NCBI GenBank assembly: GCA_014338185.1 | Contig: QUBV01000005.1 | Span: forward strand, 1-64,000 | Direction: 5' to 3' | Length of the DNA stretch: 64,000 bases | From: Lysobacterales bacterium | Lineage (GTDB): Bacteria > Pseudomonadota > Gammaproteobacteria > Xanthomonadales > Rhodanobacteraceae | Part shown: piece after piece, positions 23,836-32,791 of the stretch | Position numbering within the stretch: position 1 is the stretch's first letter | Layout: the number at the start of each line of letters is the position of its first letter | Made by a program: the position numbers and the translations under genes | The notes under the pieces: generated by a model | Told to the model about the DNA's origin: nothing | The model's database searches: none | What the model saw: the letters and a program-made list of their open reading frames with translations, nothing else

Positions 23836-26052
23836 ATGAAACATCCACTTGCACTGGCGCTGGCGACGGCATTGGCCACGCTGGCATTGGGCGCCTGCCA
23901 GGCGCCGGTCAAGCCCGACCAGCCCGCGACCACGGCGGTCACCGCGCCGAAGGCCGCGCCCAATCCGCTGTTCACGGCCAGCCCGCTGCCGCTGCAGTTT
24001 CCGCAGTTCGACCAGATCCAGGACGTGCACTTCGGCCCGGCCTTCGACCGCGGCATGGCCGAACAGCTGGGCGAGATCGATGCGATCGTCAACAACCCCG
24101 CCGCGCCGAGCTTTGACAACACGATCCTGGCGATGGAGCGCAGCGGGCAGGTCCTGCAGCGCACCGCGACCGTGTTCTTCAGCCTCGTCGGCGCCGACAC
24201 CAACGACGCGCGCAAGGCGATCCAGGCCGACTACTCGCCCAGGCTCGCCGCACATCGCGACGCGATCTACCTCAACCCCAAGCTGTTCGAGCGCGTGTCG
24301 AGCCTGTACCGGCAGCGCAACCAGCTCGGACTCGATGCCGAGGGCGTGCGCCTGATCGAGCGCTACCACGACGATTTCGTGCGTGCGGGCGCCGAGCTTG
24401 GCGCCGCGCAGCAGGAACGCCTCAAGGTGATCAACGGCGAACTGGCCAAGCTTGCGACGCGCTTCAGCCAGAACGTGCTGGCCGAGGTCAACGATTCGGC
24501 GATCGTGGTCGACAGCAAGGAAGAACTCGATGGCCTGCCGGCCAACGCCATCGCGGCGGCGGCCGAGGCGGCCAAGGCGCGCAAGCTCGAGGGCAAGTAC
24601 GTGCTGGCGCTGCAGAACACCACCGGCCAGCCGGCCGAGACCTACCTCAACAACCGCGCATTGCGCCAGCGCATCCACGAGGCGTCGGTCACGCGCAACA
24701 GCCGCGGCAACGCCAATGACAACACCGCGATCGTGGCGCAGATCATGAAGCTGCGCCTGGAGCGCGCGCAGATGCTCGGCTATCCCGACTACGCGAGCTA
24801 CAGCCTTGCCAACCAGACCGCCAAGACCACCGCCGCCGTCAACAAGATGCTCGGCGAACTGGCGCCCGCGGCGGTCGCCAACGCCAGGCGTGAGGCGGCC
24901 GACCTGCAGCGCATGATCGATCGCGAGCAGAAAGCCAAGGGCCAGAAGAGCTTCAAGCTCGAACCGTGGGACTGGGCCTACTACGCGGAGAAGGTGCGCA
25001 AGGCCAAGTACGCGTTCGACGAAGCCCAGCTCAAGCCCTATCTCGAAGCCAAGAACGTGCTCGAAAACGGTGTGTTTTATGCTGCCGGGCAGCTGTATGG
25101 CCTCAAGTTCAGGCAGCGCACCGACCTGCCGCTGTACCAGCCCGACCTGCTCGTGTACGACGTGTACAACGAGGATGGCACGCAGCTGGCGATCTTCATC
25201 GAGGACATGTACGCGCGTCCCTCCAAGCGCGGTGGCGCGTGGATGAACGCCTATGTGCAGCAAAACCGCTTGTTCGGCACCAAGCCGGTGGTCGCCAACC
25301 ACCTCAATGTGCCCAAGCCGCCTGCGGGCGAGCCGACGCTGCTGACCTGGGACGAGACGCGCACGATGTTCCACGAGTTCGGCCATGCCCTGCATGGCAT
25401 GTTCTCGGACGTGACCTATCCGTATTTTGCCGGCACCAGCGTGCCGCGCGACTTCGTCGAGTTCCCGTCGCAGGTCAACGAGATGTGGGCGGACTGGCCG
25501 AGCGTGCTGGCCAACTACGCCCGCCACTACCAGACCGGTGAGACGATGCCCACCGAGCTGCTCGACAAGGTGACCGCGGCGGCGCAGTTCAACGAGGGGT
25601 TCCGCACGACCGAATATCTGGGCGCGGCGATGCTTGACCAGAACTGGCACCAGATCCGGCAGGCCGACGCGGTGCCCGCGGCCGACGCGGTGATGAGCTT
25701 CGAAACCGACGCCCTCAAGCGCGACGGCATCTACTATCCGCCGGTCCCGCCTCGCTATCGCACGCCGTACTTCAGCCACATCATGGGTGGCTACGCCGCG
25801 GGCTACTACTCCTACATCTGGTCGGAAGTGCTCGACGCCGACACGGTGCAGTGGATCAAGCAGCATGGCGGTCTCACGCGCGCCAACGGCGACCGCTTCC
25901 GCGCCACACTGCTGTCACGTGGCGGCAGCAAGGATGCGCTGGACCTGTTCCGCGACTTCACCGGTGGCGAGCCTGACATCAAGCCGTTGCTCGAACGCCG
26001 CGGGCTGGCCGGCCACGCCACCAAGGCCGCGCCGGGCAAGCGCAAGCCCTGA
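23836..26052 (+). CDS. dcp: M3-family zinc peptidase (Dcp-like), lipoprotein
   Basis: 738 residues. A lipoprotein signal ends LALGAC (lipobox Cys near residue 21). The zinc motif H513-E514-F-G-H517 lies in TMFHEFGHALHGMFS, and FVEFPSQVNEMW supplies the third ligand downstream, as in oligopeptidase A / dipeptidyl carboxypeptidase. The family cleaves short peptides; the lipid anchor puts this one in the periplasm, unlike cytosolic OpdA. The ATG follows the 137-base gap after the beta-helix gene; it is a single-gene unit with its own terminator. Dcp versus OpdA activity is not separable here, so the symbol is tentative. Confidence 0.92.
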   Translation: MKHPLALALATALATLALGACQAPVKPDQPATTAVTAPKAAPNPLFTASPLPLQFPQFDQIQDVHFGPAFDRGMAEQLGEIDAIVNNPAAPSFDNTILAMERSGQVLQRTATVFFSLVGADTNDARKAIQADYSPRLAAHRDAIYLNPKLFERVSSLYRQRNQLGLDAEGVRLIERYHDDFVRAGAELGAAQQERLKVINGELAKLATRFSQNVLAEVNDSAIVVDSKEELDGLPANAIAAAAEAAKARKLEGKYVLALQNTTGQPAETYLNNRALRQRIHEASVTRNSRGNANDNTAIVAQIMKLRLERAQMLGYPDYASYSLANQTAKTTAAVNKMLGELAPAAVANARREAADLQRMIDREQKAKGQKSFKLEPWDWAYYAEKVRKAKYAFDEAQLKPYLEAKNVLENGVFYAAGQLYGLKFRQRTDLPLYQPDLLVYDVYNEDGTQLAIFIEDMYARPSKRGGAWMNAYVQQNRLFGTKPVVANHLNVPKPPAGEPTLLTWDETRTMFHEFGHALHGMFSDVTYPYFAGTSVPRDFVEFPSQVNEMWADWPSVLANYARHYQTGETMPTELLDKVTAAAQFNEGFRTTEYLGAAMLDQNWHQIRQADAVPAADAVMSFETDALKRDGIYYPPVPPRYRTPYFSHIMGGYAAGYYSYIWSEVLDADTVQWIKQHGGLTRANGDRFRATLLSRGGSKDALDLFRDFTGGEPDIKPLLERRGLAGHATKAAPGKRKP

Positions 26053-26070
26053 ACACAACGCCAGCCCCCA

Positions 26071-26106
26071 CGAAATCGCCCGGCCCGCGCCGGGCGATTT
26101 CGTTTT
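26071..26106 (+). terminator. Rho-independent terminator of the M3 peptidase gene
   Basis: A 14-base perfect stem (CGAAATCGCCCGGC and its complement) with the loop CCGC is followed by TTTT. It starts 18 bases after the peptidase stop. This is the clearest intrinsic terminator in the window. Confidence 0.9.
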
Positions 26107-26159
26107 GGGTAAAGGCGGCGGATGGCATCAGGTCGGGTCGACGACGCTAGATGTGTGAT

Positions 26160-26299
26160 CGTGTCCCCACCCGTGGTGTAACTGAGGTCATCGGTGGTTC
26201 TCGGGTTAGGGTTGGGTTGTGCATCCACAACCCGAGCCGAGGAACCACCCATGACCAACGACATGATGCAACTCCAGGGGCTGCTGGAGAAGTGCGGCG
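26160..26299 (+). mobile_element. Truncated IS256-type insertion sequence, 5' end
   Basis: The stretch from GTGTCCCCACCC (26161) through the hairpin-forming leader GGGTTGTG-CATC-CACAACCC (26214-26233) to the transposase start resembles the left end of an IS256-family element. The element stops being recognisable after codon 18 of the transposase, where RHS-like sequence begins. The right end, the rest of the transposase and target duplications are absent. The exact outer boundary near 26160 is a guess from where the leader begins. Confidence 0.6.
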
Positions 26300-26343
26300 A
26301 TGCCGGACACCCGCGCGCGTCATCCCGATCAGCTCACCGTTGA
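26251..26343 (+). pseudogene. IS256-family transposase, N-terminal fragment
   Basis: The reading frame begins MTNDMMQLQGLLEKCGDAG, matching the start of many IS256-type (Mutator-like) transposases, which continue with a helical domain and a DDE catalytic core. Here the match ends at about residue 18, and the frame runs into unrelated sequence and stops at residue 30. AGGAACC before the ATG is the ribosome site. None of the catalytic residues is present, so the fragment cannot transpose. Confidence 0.7.
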
Positions 26344-26512
26344 ACCACAGGTAGTTCGTCCACCGCCCGGTTGCATCGTTGCGTTCGGCGAGGAGGGCGT
26401 GGTCATCAGCACACACGAAGCGGGTCCGCTGCCCGCCGGCCAGCTGGCTGGTCCGCTGGCCGAAAGCGTTGTAGCCGTAGCTGCCGAGCAGGGTGGCGCC
26501 GGTGGAAATTCG
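26300..26512 (-). pseudogene. RHS-repeat protein fragment
   Basis: The minus-strand frame reads TGATLLGSYGYNAFGQRTSQ, then RTRFVCADDHALLAERND, then TNYLWFNGELIGMTR. This is the YD-repeat pattern at the core end of RHS proteins (YGYNAFGQR..., FVYGED..LLAE, YLWFDGEPIG). About 70 codons remain, with no start, no signal and no stop within family sequence. It is fused end-to-end to the IS256 remnant at about 26299. RHS proteins deliver toxins or act in intercellular competition (family knowledge); this is only debris from such a gene. Confidence 0.7.
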
Positions 26513-26517
26513 ACACT

Positions 26518-26549
26518 GACCCGGGTTTTTTTAGACCCGGGTTTTTTTA
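26518..26549 (+). repeat. Tandem 16-base duplication forming a terminator-like hairpin
   Basis: GACCCGGGTTTTTTTA occurs twice in direct tandem (26518-26533 and 26534-26549). ACCCGGGT is self-complementary, so the two copies can pair with each other across an eight-base loop, leaving TTTTTT downstream: a rho-independent-type structure reading on the plus strand. No intact plus-strand gene upstream needs it. It may be the end of the lost element. Confidence 0.65.
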
Positions 26550-26571
26550 TGCCGCGCGCGATCGCCTGCGT

Positions 26572-27657
26572 CTAGGTCGGCCGGTGCGCCGAGCCGGTGG
26601 TGGGCGGCGAGCGCAGCGGTGGCGCCAGCTGCGGTCGCTGGCCGGCGGTGGCCTGCTGCACGAGGGTCAGCGACTGTTCGATCGCCGCACACCAGGCGTC
26701 GACCGTGGCCGGATCGCTCGCGGCCTGGGCATACCAGTTGATGACGAAGGCGAAATACACCCAGCGGCCGTGGCTGTACATGCCGCCGGCGAAGCAGCGT
26801 GCGTGGAAGCCTTCGATGTCGGCATTGCCACTCTTGCCGTAGACGCTCGCACCGAGCGGCAGCGGGATGAGGTAGATGTAGTCGCACAGTGTGAGGATGC
26901 GGCGGAACTCCTGCAGCGTCTGTGCGTGCGCGAAGAATTCACCCTGCAATGCGCGCGCGTAGTAGCTGACGAAGTCGCCTGCCGACGAGGCCAGGCTCTG
27001 CACGTCGTTGAGGAAGGGATGGATCATCGGTCGCTGCGCCACCGCGAGCAGTTGTTCCCAGTCGAGCGAGGCGTAGTTGGGCGCACCACATAGGTAGCCG
27101 GTCAATGCGCGCGTGCTGTCGGGCACCGACGTCCTGGCCAGGCCCGCGGCGGCGATGAAGTTGCGGATGTGGGTGACGCCGGCGGCCTTGAACACCATGT
27201 CGGTGGCGGTGTTGTCGCTGCGCAGGATCATCGCTTCGAGCGCGCTGCGCAGTGACACCATGCCGTAGAGGTCGGGTGGGTTGTAGATCGGGCTGCCGAA
27301 CGACCAGATGCTCGAATCGAGAATGAGCGTGCGCTGTTCGAGTTGCGCGACCACATCGGGTGCGTCGTGCTGGCGCAGGGCCTCGCACAGGGCAAAGGTC
27401 TTGAGCGAGCTGGCGCAGAACAGGCGCCGATCGGCTTGCCATTGCACGACGAAATCGTCGCCACCCGCCACCGCGGGAACGCGGATTTCGAACCCGACAT
27501 CGCCGGGCAGGGCGGCGAAACGCGCCACGATCGCTGCCGGGTCGAGCGCGGCCAGCGCGGCGCCGGCCGGTTCGGCTGTGAGCGCGGCCAGCGGCGCGGC
27601 GCCCAGGGCGGTGGCGCCGGCCTTGATGAAATCGCGGCGGGAGCGCTTCCCAGTCAC
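26572..27657 (-). CDS. Tat-exported class A beta-lactamase-fold serine hydrolase
   Basis: 361 residues. A Tat signal, KRSRRDFIKAG, starts the protein, with Ala-rich cleavage near residue 33. The penicilloyl-serine-transferase motifs are present: S83-x-x-K86 (SSLK), S147-D-N149 (SDNTA) and K275-S-G277 (KSGNA). Such proteins are beta-lactamases, D-Ala-D-Ala peptidases or esterases; the weak resemblance to known beta-lactamases and the operon position suggest another hydrolase. The start is a GTG at 27657, 21 bases after the G8-protein stop, so it is the last gene of the BBP7-G8-hydrolase operon. The C-terminal tail is Pro-rich. The substrate is unknown. Confidence 0.85.
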   Translation of the reverse strand: MTGKRSRRDFIKAGATALGAAPLAALTAEPAGAALAALDPAAIVARFAALPGDVGFEIRVPAVAGGDDFVVQWQADRRLFCASSLKTFALCEALRQHDAPDVVAQLEQRTLILDSSIWSFGSPIYNPPDLYGMVSLRSALEAMILRSDNTATDMVFKAAGVTHIRNFIAAAGLARTSVPDSTRALTGYLCGAPNYASLDWEQLLAVAQRPMIHPFLNDVQSLASSAGDFVSYYARALQGEFFAHAQTLQEFRRILTLCDYIYLIPLPLGASVYGKSGNADIEGFHARCFAGGMYSHGRWVYFAFVINWYAQAASDPATVDAWCAAIEQSLTLVQQATAGQRPQLAPPLRSPPTTGSAHRPT

Positions 27658-27678
27658 GGCTGCGTGTCCGCCGCGATC

Positions 27679-30600
27679 TCAGCGCGCACAGAAGTCGTGC
27701 GGCAGGTCATCGGCGCGTTGCGGGCAGACATCACCGGGATAGGGCTGGCCCAGCTGCTGCAACGGGTAATCCCATGGCGCTGCGTTCTGCACGCACTGCG
27801 CCGGCGGCCGTGGATCGGTGGCGCCGGCCTCGAGGGTCTGGAACCCGGCTGGCAGCGTGAACTTGATGCCGAAACAGCCGCCGGCAGGGCAGTCCTGGTC
27901 GGCGCCGGCCCAGGCGCACACGGCGTCGTTGGCGCGATCCACGCCCACGCATTGCGACCGTGCATCGAGCGTGCAGAAGGTTCGTGGCTGGCACTTGTCC
28001 TTGCGTCCCTGGTCGAACAGGCCCACCGCGCCAGGCAGGTCGTCCATGCGCAGGCTGACCTCGACCACGCCCCGCGCGGTGGCCTTGTCGCCGTTGAGCC
28101 AGCGCGCGCGACCCGATGGCAGCGCGCCCAGGCTCTCGTCGAAGACGATCGGATTGACGCCAATGCGTGCCTTCACCATCTGGATGCTGGCCGGATCGAA
28201 ATCGGTGTTCTCGCCGACATAGAAGCGGTAGGTCTGCTCGGTGTCGGGCTTGGCGAACACGAGGAACAGGTAGTAGCTCTCACCGGGCTTGAACACGTTC
28301 ACCACGCAAGGTGTCGGGTCGTTGCGGCGCAGGCAGCCATCCTCGGACAACTGCCGCTTCTTCGACACCGCGGTGTCGATGTAGTAGGTGCCGTGGTTGG
28401 CCGTGAGTGAACTGCGCTGGCCGGTCTCCTGGCCCATCATGCGGATGCTGCGGGCCAGGCCATGGTCGGCGATCGGCATCTCGTTCTGCCGCCACAGCGG
28501 CACGCCGTAGCAGTCCTCGTTGGTGCAGGCGCGGTTCCAGTCGCCGGAGTTCCAGTTCATGTTGCTGCCCTGCGGTGCCAGCGCGCAGGTGCCGTTGATC
28601 GCACAGGCCGGATAGAGGACCGTGGTGACGTACTGGTACGGACTGGTGCGCGAGCTGTTGGCCGACAGGCACTGGGTGGCATCGATCGGCGCGGCGAAGA
28701 AGTCGTCCTTGTTGATCACCGTGGTGTCAACGTAACCGGTCAGCGTGCCGTCATCGTCGTTGAGCACGGTCTGGCGATCGTTGCCGGCGAAACCCGCGAA
28801 CAACGTTGAGTTGTAGCTGCAGTACTGCTGTTCAACCGCATCGAAGTCGGTTATCAGGCTGCCTTCCTTGACCAGCGGCGTCACCACGAAATGACGGATG
28901 TCGACCTTGTCGAAGTACAGGTTCCTGGAATGGAACGCGGGCGGATAGTAGAAGCCATTGGGCTGCTTCCAGCCAATCGCCGCGTTGGGCATGTAGCAGC
29001 GCGCCGACGCGCCGCTGCCGACCTTGGGCAGGCCGAGCAGCGAACCGGCCAGCCATTCGCTCTGGCGCGCCCTGCGGTTGCTCATGTCGGGATCGCAGCG
29101 GCCCACCTTGTTGGCGCGGTCGACGAACGGCTTGCAATCGTCGATGTCGATCGTCTTGATGTTGAGGTAGGCGTTGGAGTCCTGGTAGGCAGGGCCGTCA
29201 TACACGCTGAACAGGCGCTGGTACATACCGAAATTGCTGGTCTGTACCGAGATGCCCTCGTCGATCGACAGGCAGAAATTGGGTGGCCGGTTGCCGTTGG
29301 CATCGATCGCGCAATGCAGGCCGTTCGGATTGAACGCGCTGCCGCTCGATGCATACGGATTGCCGTCCTGGGTGTGGCCGATGAACACGCTCTTGTGCAC
29401 CAGCGCCCAGTGACCGGGGATGACATCCGATTCGCTGTAGCCGCCGCCGGTGACCATCGTCAGGCCCGCCTGCTGCACGTCGGTGATGACGCTGTTGGAG
29501 ACCAGATACCACTGTGGTCGCAACCAGATCGCGGCGAAGTTGAAAGCGGCCCAGTTGAACGAGGTGGTGTAGCGGTCGAGCACCGTGACCATGCAATCGG
29601 CTGGCGAGCCGGCGCTGCAACGCGCGGGCTGCGTGCTGCAGTCCTGTGAGGTGCATTGGGTGGGAAAGTGGCCGCCGCCGGGGTCGAGCGTGGGGTAGTA
29701 GCCGGTATCACCCTGGTTGCCGGCCAGTGGGTTCTTGACCGGTTCCAGATTGAGCGGGTGCGGCTCGGCCGCATCGCCGGGGCCGATGCCCTGGCAGGCT
29801 TCGGTGCCGGTCACGGTCTGGAACGAGGTCATCGCCGCGGCACAGGTGTTGCCGGTGAACGACTTGAGCGGAACCATGCCGGCACGATTGAGATCATGCG
29901 GATCGCCGTTGCGCGGCGCCTGCATCGATGCGTACGACGACCACTTCATGTTGCGCGACATGCCGCTGTTCATGCTGGTCAGCCACCAGTAGCACACGCC
30001 GCAGGTGCCGGCGCCCACCGCCATGTTGTCCTCGAAGTCATTCCAGCCGTTCATGATCCAGAACACCGTCGGGTGGTCGTAGTCGGAACGGAACGGCACG
30101 TTCTCGCCGATGCTCAGGTGCAGGTTGGGCGCGGCAAGGATGCCGGGAATGCGCCGCGGGTTCTGCACGTTGTCGACCGCCGCGCGCGCAAACACGCCGA
30201 GGTTGGCGATGAACTTGTTGTCGGTTTCGGTGCCGTCTTCGAGATAGAAGCCATGGCCGATCGACTTCCAGCCGACGTTGCGCTCCAGGCGCAGGTTCTG
30301 CGCGCCATGCAGCACGATCCAGCGCGTCATCGACTCATTGACCGAGGAGTCGCGCAGGAAGGTGTCGGACGGCGCCCAACGGGTCAGGTGGAAGTGCAGC
30401 GGATAGTGGCCCATGCGGCCGCCCTGGCCTAGCTGGCGCAGCTCCACGCCCTGCATCTGGAAGCGCTTGAAGCCCTGCCGCACCACCACGTGGCCGCCGA
30501 ACGAGTACCCCGGGCCGCTCGAGCCCAGCGTCGGTTCGGGCGGAAAGTCGGCATCGAGCGTGTCGCCACCCGACACGATGCGGATGCTGCGTGTGAGCAC

Positions 30601-31644
30601 GCCGACCGCCGCGCGTACCTCGGCGCCGTTGGCATGCAGCGTGGCATCGAGTCCGACACCCTGCGGCACCGTCGACAGCGCGAAGCGGATGCCATTGTGG
30701 GCGTGCTTGAGCGGCGCCCGCAACGCAACCTGCGTGCTGCACTCGACGTCGCTGGCGACGACGGCTTCTTCGGAATGACCCGGCACATAGTCGGTGCTGG
30801 TGACGACGATGTGATCACCTGCCTGCAGGCGCAGCGGTCGATCCAGCTTGATCTGGGTGGCGCCGATCGCGGTCGAGCCATCCAGTCGCGCCCAGCTCGA
30901 GCCGCTGCTGCTCGGCGCCGCGCCGCATTCGGGGCTGGTGTAGCTGGCGCCCTTGCGGCCGAACAACTGCAGCGTGCCGCCGTAGGACACGCCGAGCACC
31001 TTGTAGCCGAAATAGCCCTTGCCATGCGTCGGGTTGTCGGCGCCATCGAGTGGCAGCGGGGTGTAGGCGTAGAAGTAGTCGTTGCCGATGGCCGCTTCGT
31101 CGCCGTAGCGCGGGTAGCTCGCCGCCGAGGCCAGAGCCGAGATCGGTCGTGCCTGGCTCACTGGCACCGGCATGCCCATCGCATCGCGATTGGCGTTCCA
31201 GATGTCGTCGGGCACGCCGCATTGACCCTTGTCATCGCTCAGGCAAGGTACGCCACGTCCCTGCCGGTTGCGGTCATTGCCGGTCTGGTCGGCACCCCAC
31301 AGGTGGATCGCGAGCTGGCCGCCATGAGTGCCGATCGGCTCGCTCGGTGAGCCGGCGATGAGACTGCCGTCCTTCTCGACAAGGATGTTGGCGGCCCAGA
31401 ACTCGATGCGCGCATCCTCGAAGCTCAGCGTGCCGCCGGCGAGTACATGCACATCACGGAACTGATAGTTGCCCGCCTTGACCGCGCAGGGCGCGGTGAT
31501 GACGAGATCGCCGCCGCTGCCGGCCTGCAACACGCCGCCGGCGCAGGTATCGGCGTCATCGGCGAAGGCCGGACGCGAGCCTGCAGGCAACAGCATGACC
31601 ATGGTCAGGGCGAGGCTCAGCTTGAGTGTCGTTGCGGTGTCCAT
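27679..31644 (-). CDS. Giant secreted G8-domain / CEMIP-like parallel beta-helix protein
   Basis: 1321 residues. A signal peptide ends near residue 28 (RPAFAD). A G8-like beta-rich region (about 40-330) comes first. Next is the segment MGHYPLHFHL at 411-420, then SVNESMTRWIVLHGAQNLRLERN and GHGFYLEDGTETDNKFIANLG at 463-483; these match, in order, the conserved core of animal CEMIP/KIAA1199 and TMEM2 (hyaluronan depolymerisation). The remaining 800 residues hold many Cys and beta-helix-type stretches with no family I recognise. GAGGGGA before the ATG is the ribosome site. It lies ten bases after the BBP7 gene, in the same operon. A polysaccharide-binding or -degrading surface role is inferred; the substrate is unknown. 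Confidence 0.85.
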   Translation of the reverse strand: MDTATTLKLSLALTMVMLLPAGSRPAFADDADTCAGGVLQAGSGGDLVITAPCAVKAGNYQFRDVHVLAGGTLSFEDARIEFWAANILVEKDGSLIAGSPSEPIGTHGGQLAIHLWGADQTGNDRNRQGRGVPCLSDDKGQCGVPDDIWNANRDAMGMPVPVSQARPISALASAASYPRYGDEAAIGNDYFYAYTPLPLDGADNPTHGKGYFGYKVLGVSYGGTLQLFGRKGASYTSPECGAAPSSSGSSWARLDGSTAIGATQIKLDRPLRLQAGDHIVVTSTDYVPGHSEEAVVASDVECSTQVALRAPLKHAHNGIRFALSTVPQGVGLDATLHANGAEVRAAVGVLTRSIRIVSGGDTLDADFPPEPTLGSSGPGYSFGGHVVVRQGFKRFQMQGVELRQLGQGGRMGHYPLHFHLTRWAPSDTFLRDSSVNESMTRWIVLHGAQNLRLERNVGWKSIGHGFYLEDGTETDNKFIANLGVFARAAVDNVQNPRRIPGILAAPNLHLSIGENVPFRSDYDHPTVFWIMNGWNDFEDNMAVGAGTCGVCYWWLTSMNSGMSRNMKWSSYASMQAPRNGDPHDLNRAGMVPLKSFTGNTCAAAMTSFQTVTGTEACQGIGPGDAAEPHPLNLEPVKNPLAGNQGDTGYYPTLDPGGGHFPTQCTSQDCSTQPARCSAGSPADCMVTVLDRYTTSFNWAAFNFAAIWLRPQWYLVSNSVITDVQQAGLTMVTGGGYSESDVIPGHWALVHKSVFIGHTQDGNPYASSGSAFNPNGLHCAIDANGNRPPNFCLSIDEGISVQTSNFGMYQRLFSVYDGPAYQDSNAYLNIKTIDIDDCKPFVDRANKVGRCDPDMSNRRARQSEWLAGSLLGLPKVGSGASARCYMPNAAIGWKQPNGFYYPPAFHSRNLYFDKVDIRHFVVTPLVKEGSLITDFDAVEQQYCSYNSTLFAGFAGNDRQTVLNDDDGTLTGYVDTTVINKDDFFAAPIDATQCLSANSSRTSPYQYVTTVLYPACAINGTCALAPQGSNMNWNSGDWNRACTNEDCYGVPLWRQNEMPIADHGLARSIRMMGQETGQRSSLTANHGTYYIDTAVSKKRQLSEDGCLRRNDPTPCVVNVFKPGESYYLFLVFAKPDTEQTYRFYVGENTDFDPASIQMVKARIGVNPIVFDESLGALPSGRARWLNGDKATARGVVEVSLRMDDLPGAVGLFDQGRKDKCQPRTFCTLDARSQCVGVDRANDAVCAWAGADQDCPAGGCFGIKFTLPAGFQTLEAGATDPRPPAQCVQNAAPWDYPLQQLGQPYPGDVCPQRADDLPHDFCAR

Positions 31645-31654
31645 GGATATCCCC

Positions 31655-32791
31655 TCAGAAGCTCAAGGCGAAGTGCAGGTTGATGCCCTGCGCGCGCAGC
31701 CTGGAATTGTGGGCGGTGAACTGCGGTGCCAGCGGACCCGACGGCGTCGGTGCCGGGTCCTCGGTGAACGAGGTGCTCTGCGTGGGGTTGATCCGGCGGT
31801 CGACCTGGTTGCCCGGGCGCAGCACCTTGTCGGCCTGCAGCAGGCTGTAGCCCAGACCCAGCGTGGCGCGATCGCCCAGGCGCAGGCCCAGCTCGAGCGC
31901 GGCTTCGCCCACCAGCGCGAATTGGCTGCGCGTGTGTCGGCCGATGTTGCTCGGCTGCGCGAAGTAGCCGCCGACGAAGGTCTCGGTGGCGCCGAACGCA
32001 GTGAAATCGTTGGTCCGCAGGCTGCCCTGCACGTCGGTGGACTGCCGCATCGTGCCGGCGGCGGCCTTGAGGCTGGCCACGCCGAACCAGCGTCCTGCAG
32101 CGACCTGCGCGCGCAGGCCGGCCTGCACGCCGTAATAGCGGTTGCGGCTGTCGAAACGGTCGAGGGTCTGCCACACGTCGGGCTCGAACGCGGGCAGGTA
32201 TGGGCTGTCGGTGGCCAAGGTCCAGCTTTCGCGGAAGTCGAGGTGGCGCAGGCCGCCCAGCAGGTCGAGTTGCCAGGCCTCGTCGGCGGCAACGGTCCAG
32301 CGCAGGTCGAACTCGGCGCCGCGCAGGTGGTCGCGCACCTCGTGGTAGGCGCTGCCGCGGTAGATCTGTGCCTGCGACAGCTCGCTGCCGGACTCCGCGC
32401 CGGTGATGGCGTCGATGTAGGGCAGGATGAGGTCGATCGAGCCGACCTGTCCCGACGATGCCACACCGCCGCCGACGCGGCGCGACTGCAGGCCGAACGC
32501 GCTGGCCTCGATGCCAAACTGCGCGTCAAGCGCGTAGCCGATGCCGAGCCGCGCACCACGATGCGAGCCGGTCGACAGCGCCTTGTTGCCAAGCAGCACC
32601 TGTGTGCCGGGTGCGCCGATGATGCCGTCGCTGATGATCGGGAACGGGATCGGGCTGTCATTGAGGCGCCACGACAGCGCCTCGAGCGACACGCTCCAGG
32701 TATCCGCAGGCGCTGCCAGCGCGACTTGCGCGGCGCATGCCGCTCCGGTCAGCGACAACAACAGGCCCGCAATCGCGTTGAATCGGCGCAT
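31655..32791 (-). CDS. BBP7-type outer-membrane beta-barrel protein
   Basis: 378 residues. A signal peptide ends near residue 28 (VALAAP). The mature part carries the order of the planctomycete BBP7 (PF07585) family: IGAPGTQVLLGN, GARLGIGYALD, FGIEASAFGL, LLGGLRHLDF, SRNRYYGVQAGLRAQ and, at the end, VLRPGNQVDRRINPTQ. The last residue is Phe, as in outer-membrane barrels that use BAM. The ATG at 32791 is preferred over an upstream GTG because it gives a normal signal peptide. It is the first gene of a three-gene operon. BBP7 is best known from Planctomycetes; a Gammaproteobacterial copy is unusual, which hints at transfer (inference). Confidence 0.82.
   Translation of the reverse strand: MRRFNAIAGLLLSLTGAACAAQVALAAPADTWSVSLEALSWRLNDSPIPFPIISDGIIGAPGTQVLLGNKALSTGSHRGARLGIGYALDAQFGIEASAFGLQSRRVGGGVASSGQVGSIDLILPYIDAITGAESGSELSQAQIYRGSAYHEVRDHLRGAEFDLRWTVAADEAWQLDLLGGLRHLDFRESWTLATDSPYLPAFEPDVWQTLDRFDSRNRYYGVQAGLRAQVAAGRWFGVASLKAAAGTMRQSTDVQGSLRTNDFTAFGATETFVGGYFAQPSNIGRHTRSQFALVGEAALELGLRLGDRATLGLGYSLLQADKVLRPGNQVDRRINPTQSTSFTEDPAPTPSGPLAPQFTAHNSRLRAQGINLHFALSF

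Noticed and set aside
23803-25866. Minus-strand open frame of 687 codons opposite the M3 peptidase
   Set aside because: The HEFGH zinc peptidase on the plus strand is complete and has its own terminator; the other frame has no recognisable domain.
26190-26220. Telomere-like GGGTTAGGGTTGGGTT string
   Set aside because: It is part of the IS256-type leader and pairs with the AACCC run downstream; it is too short and isolated to be a telomeric or tandem repeat.
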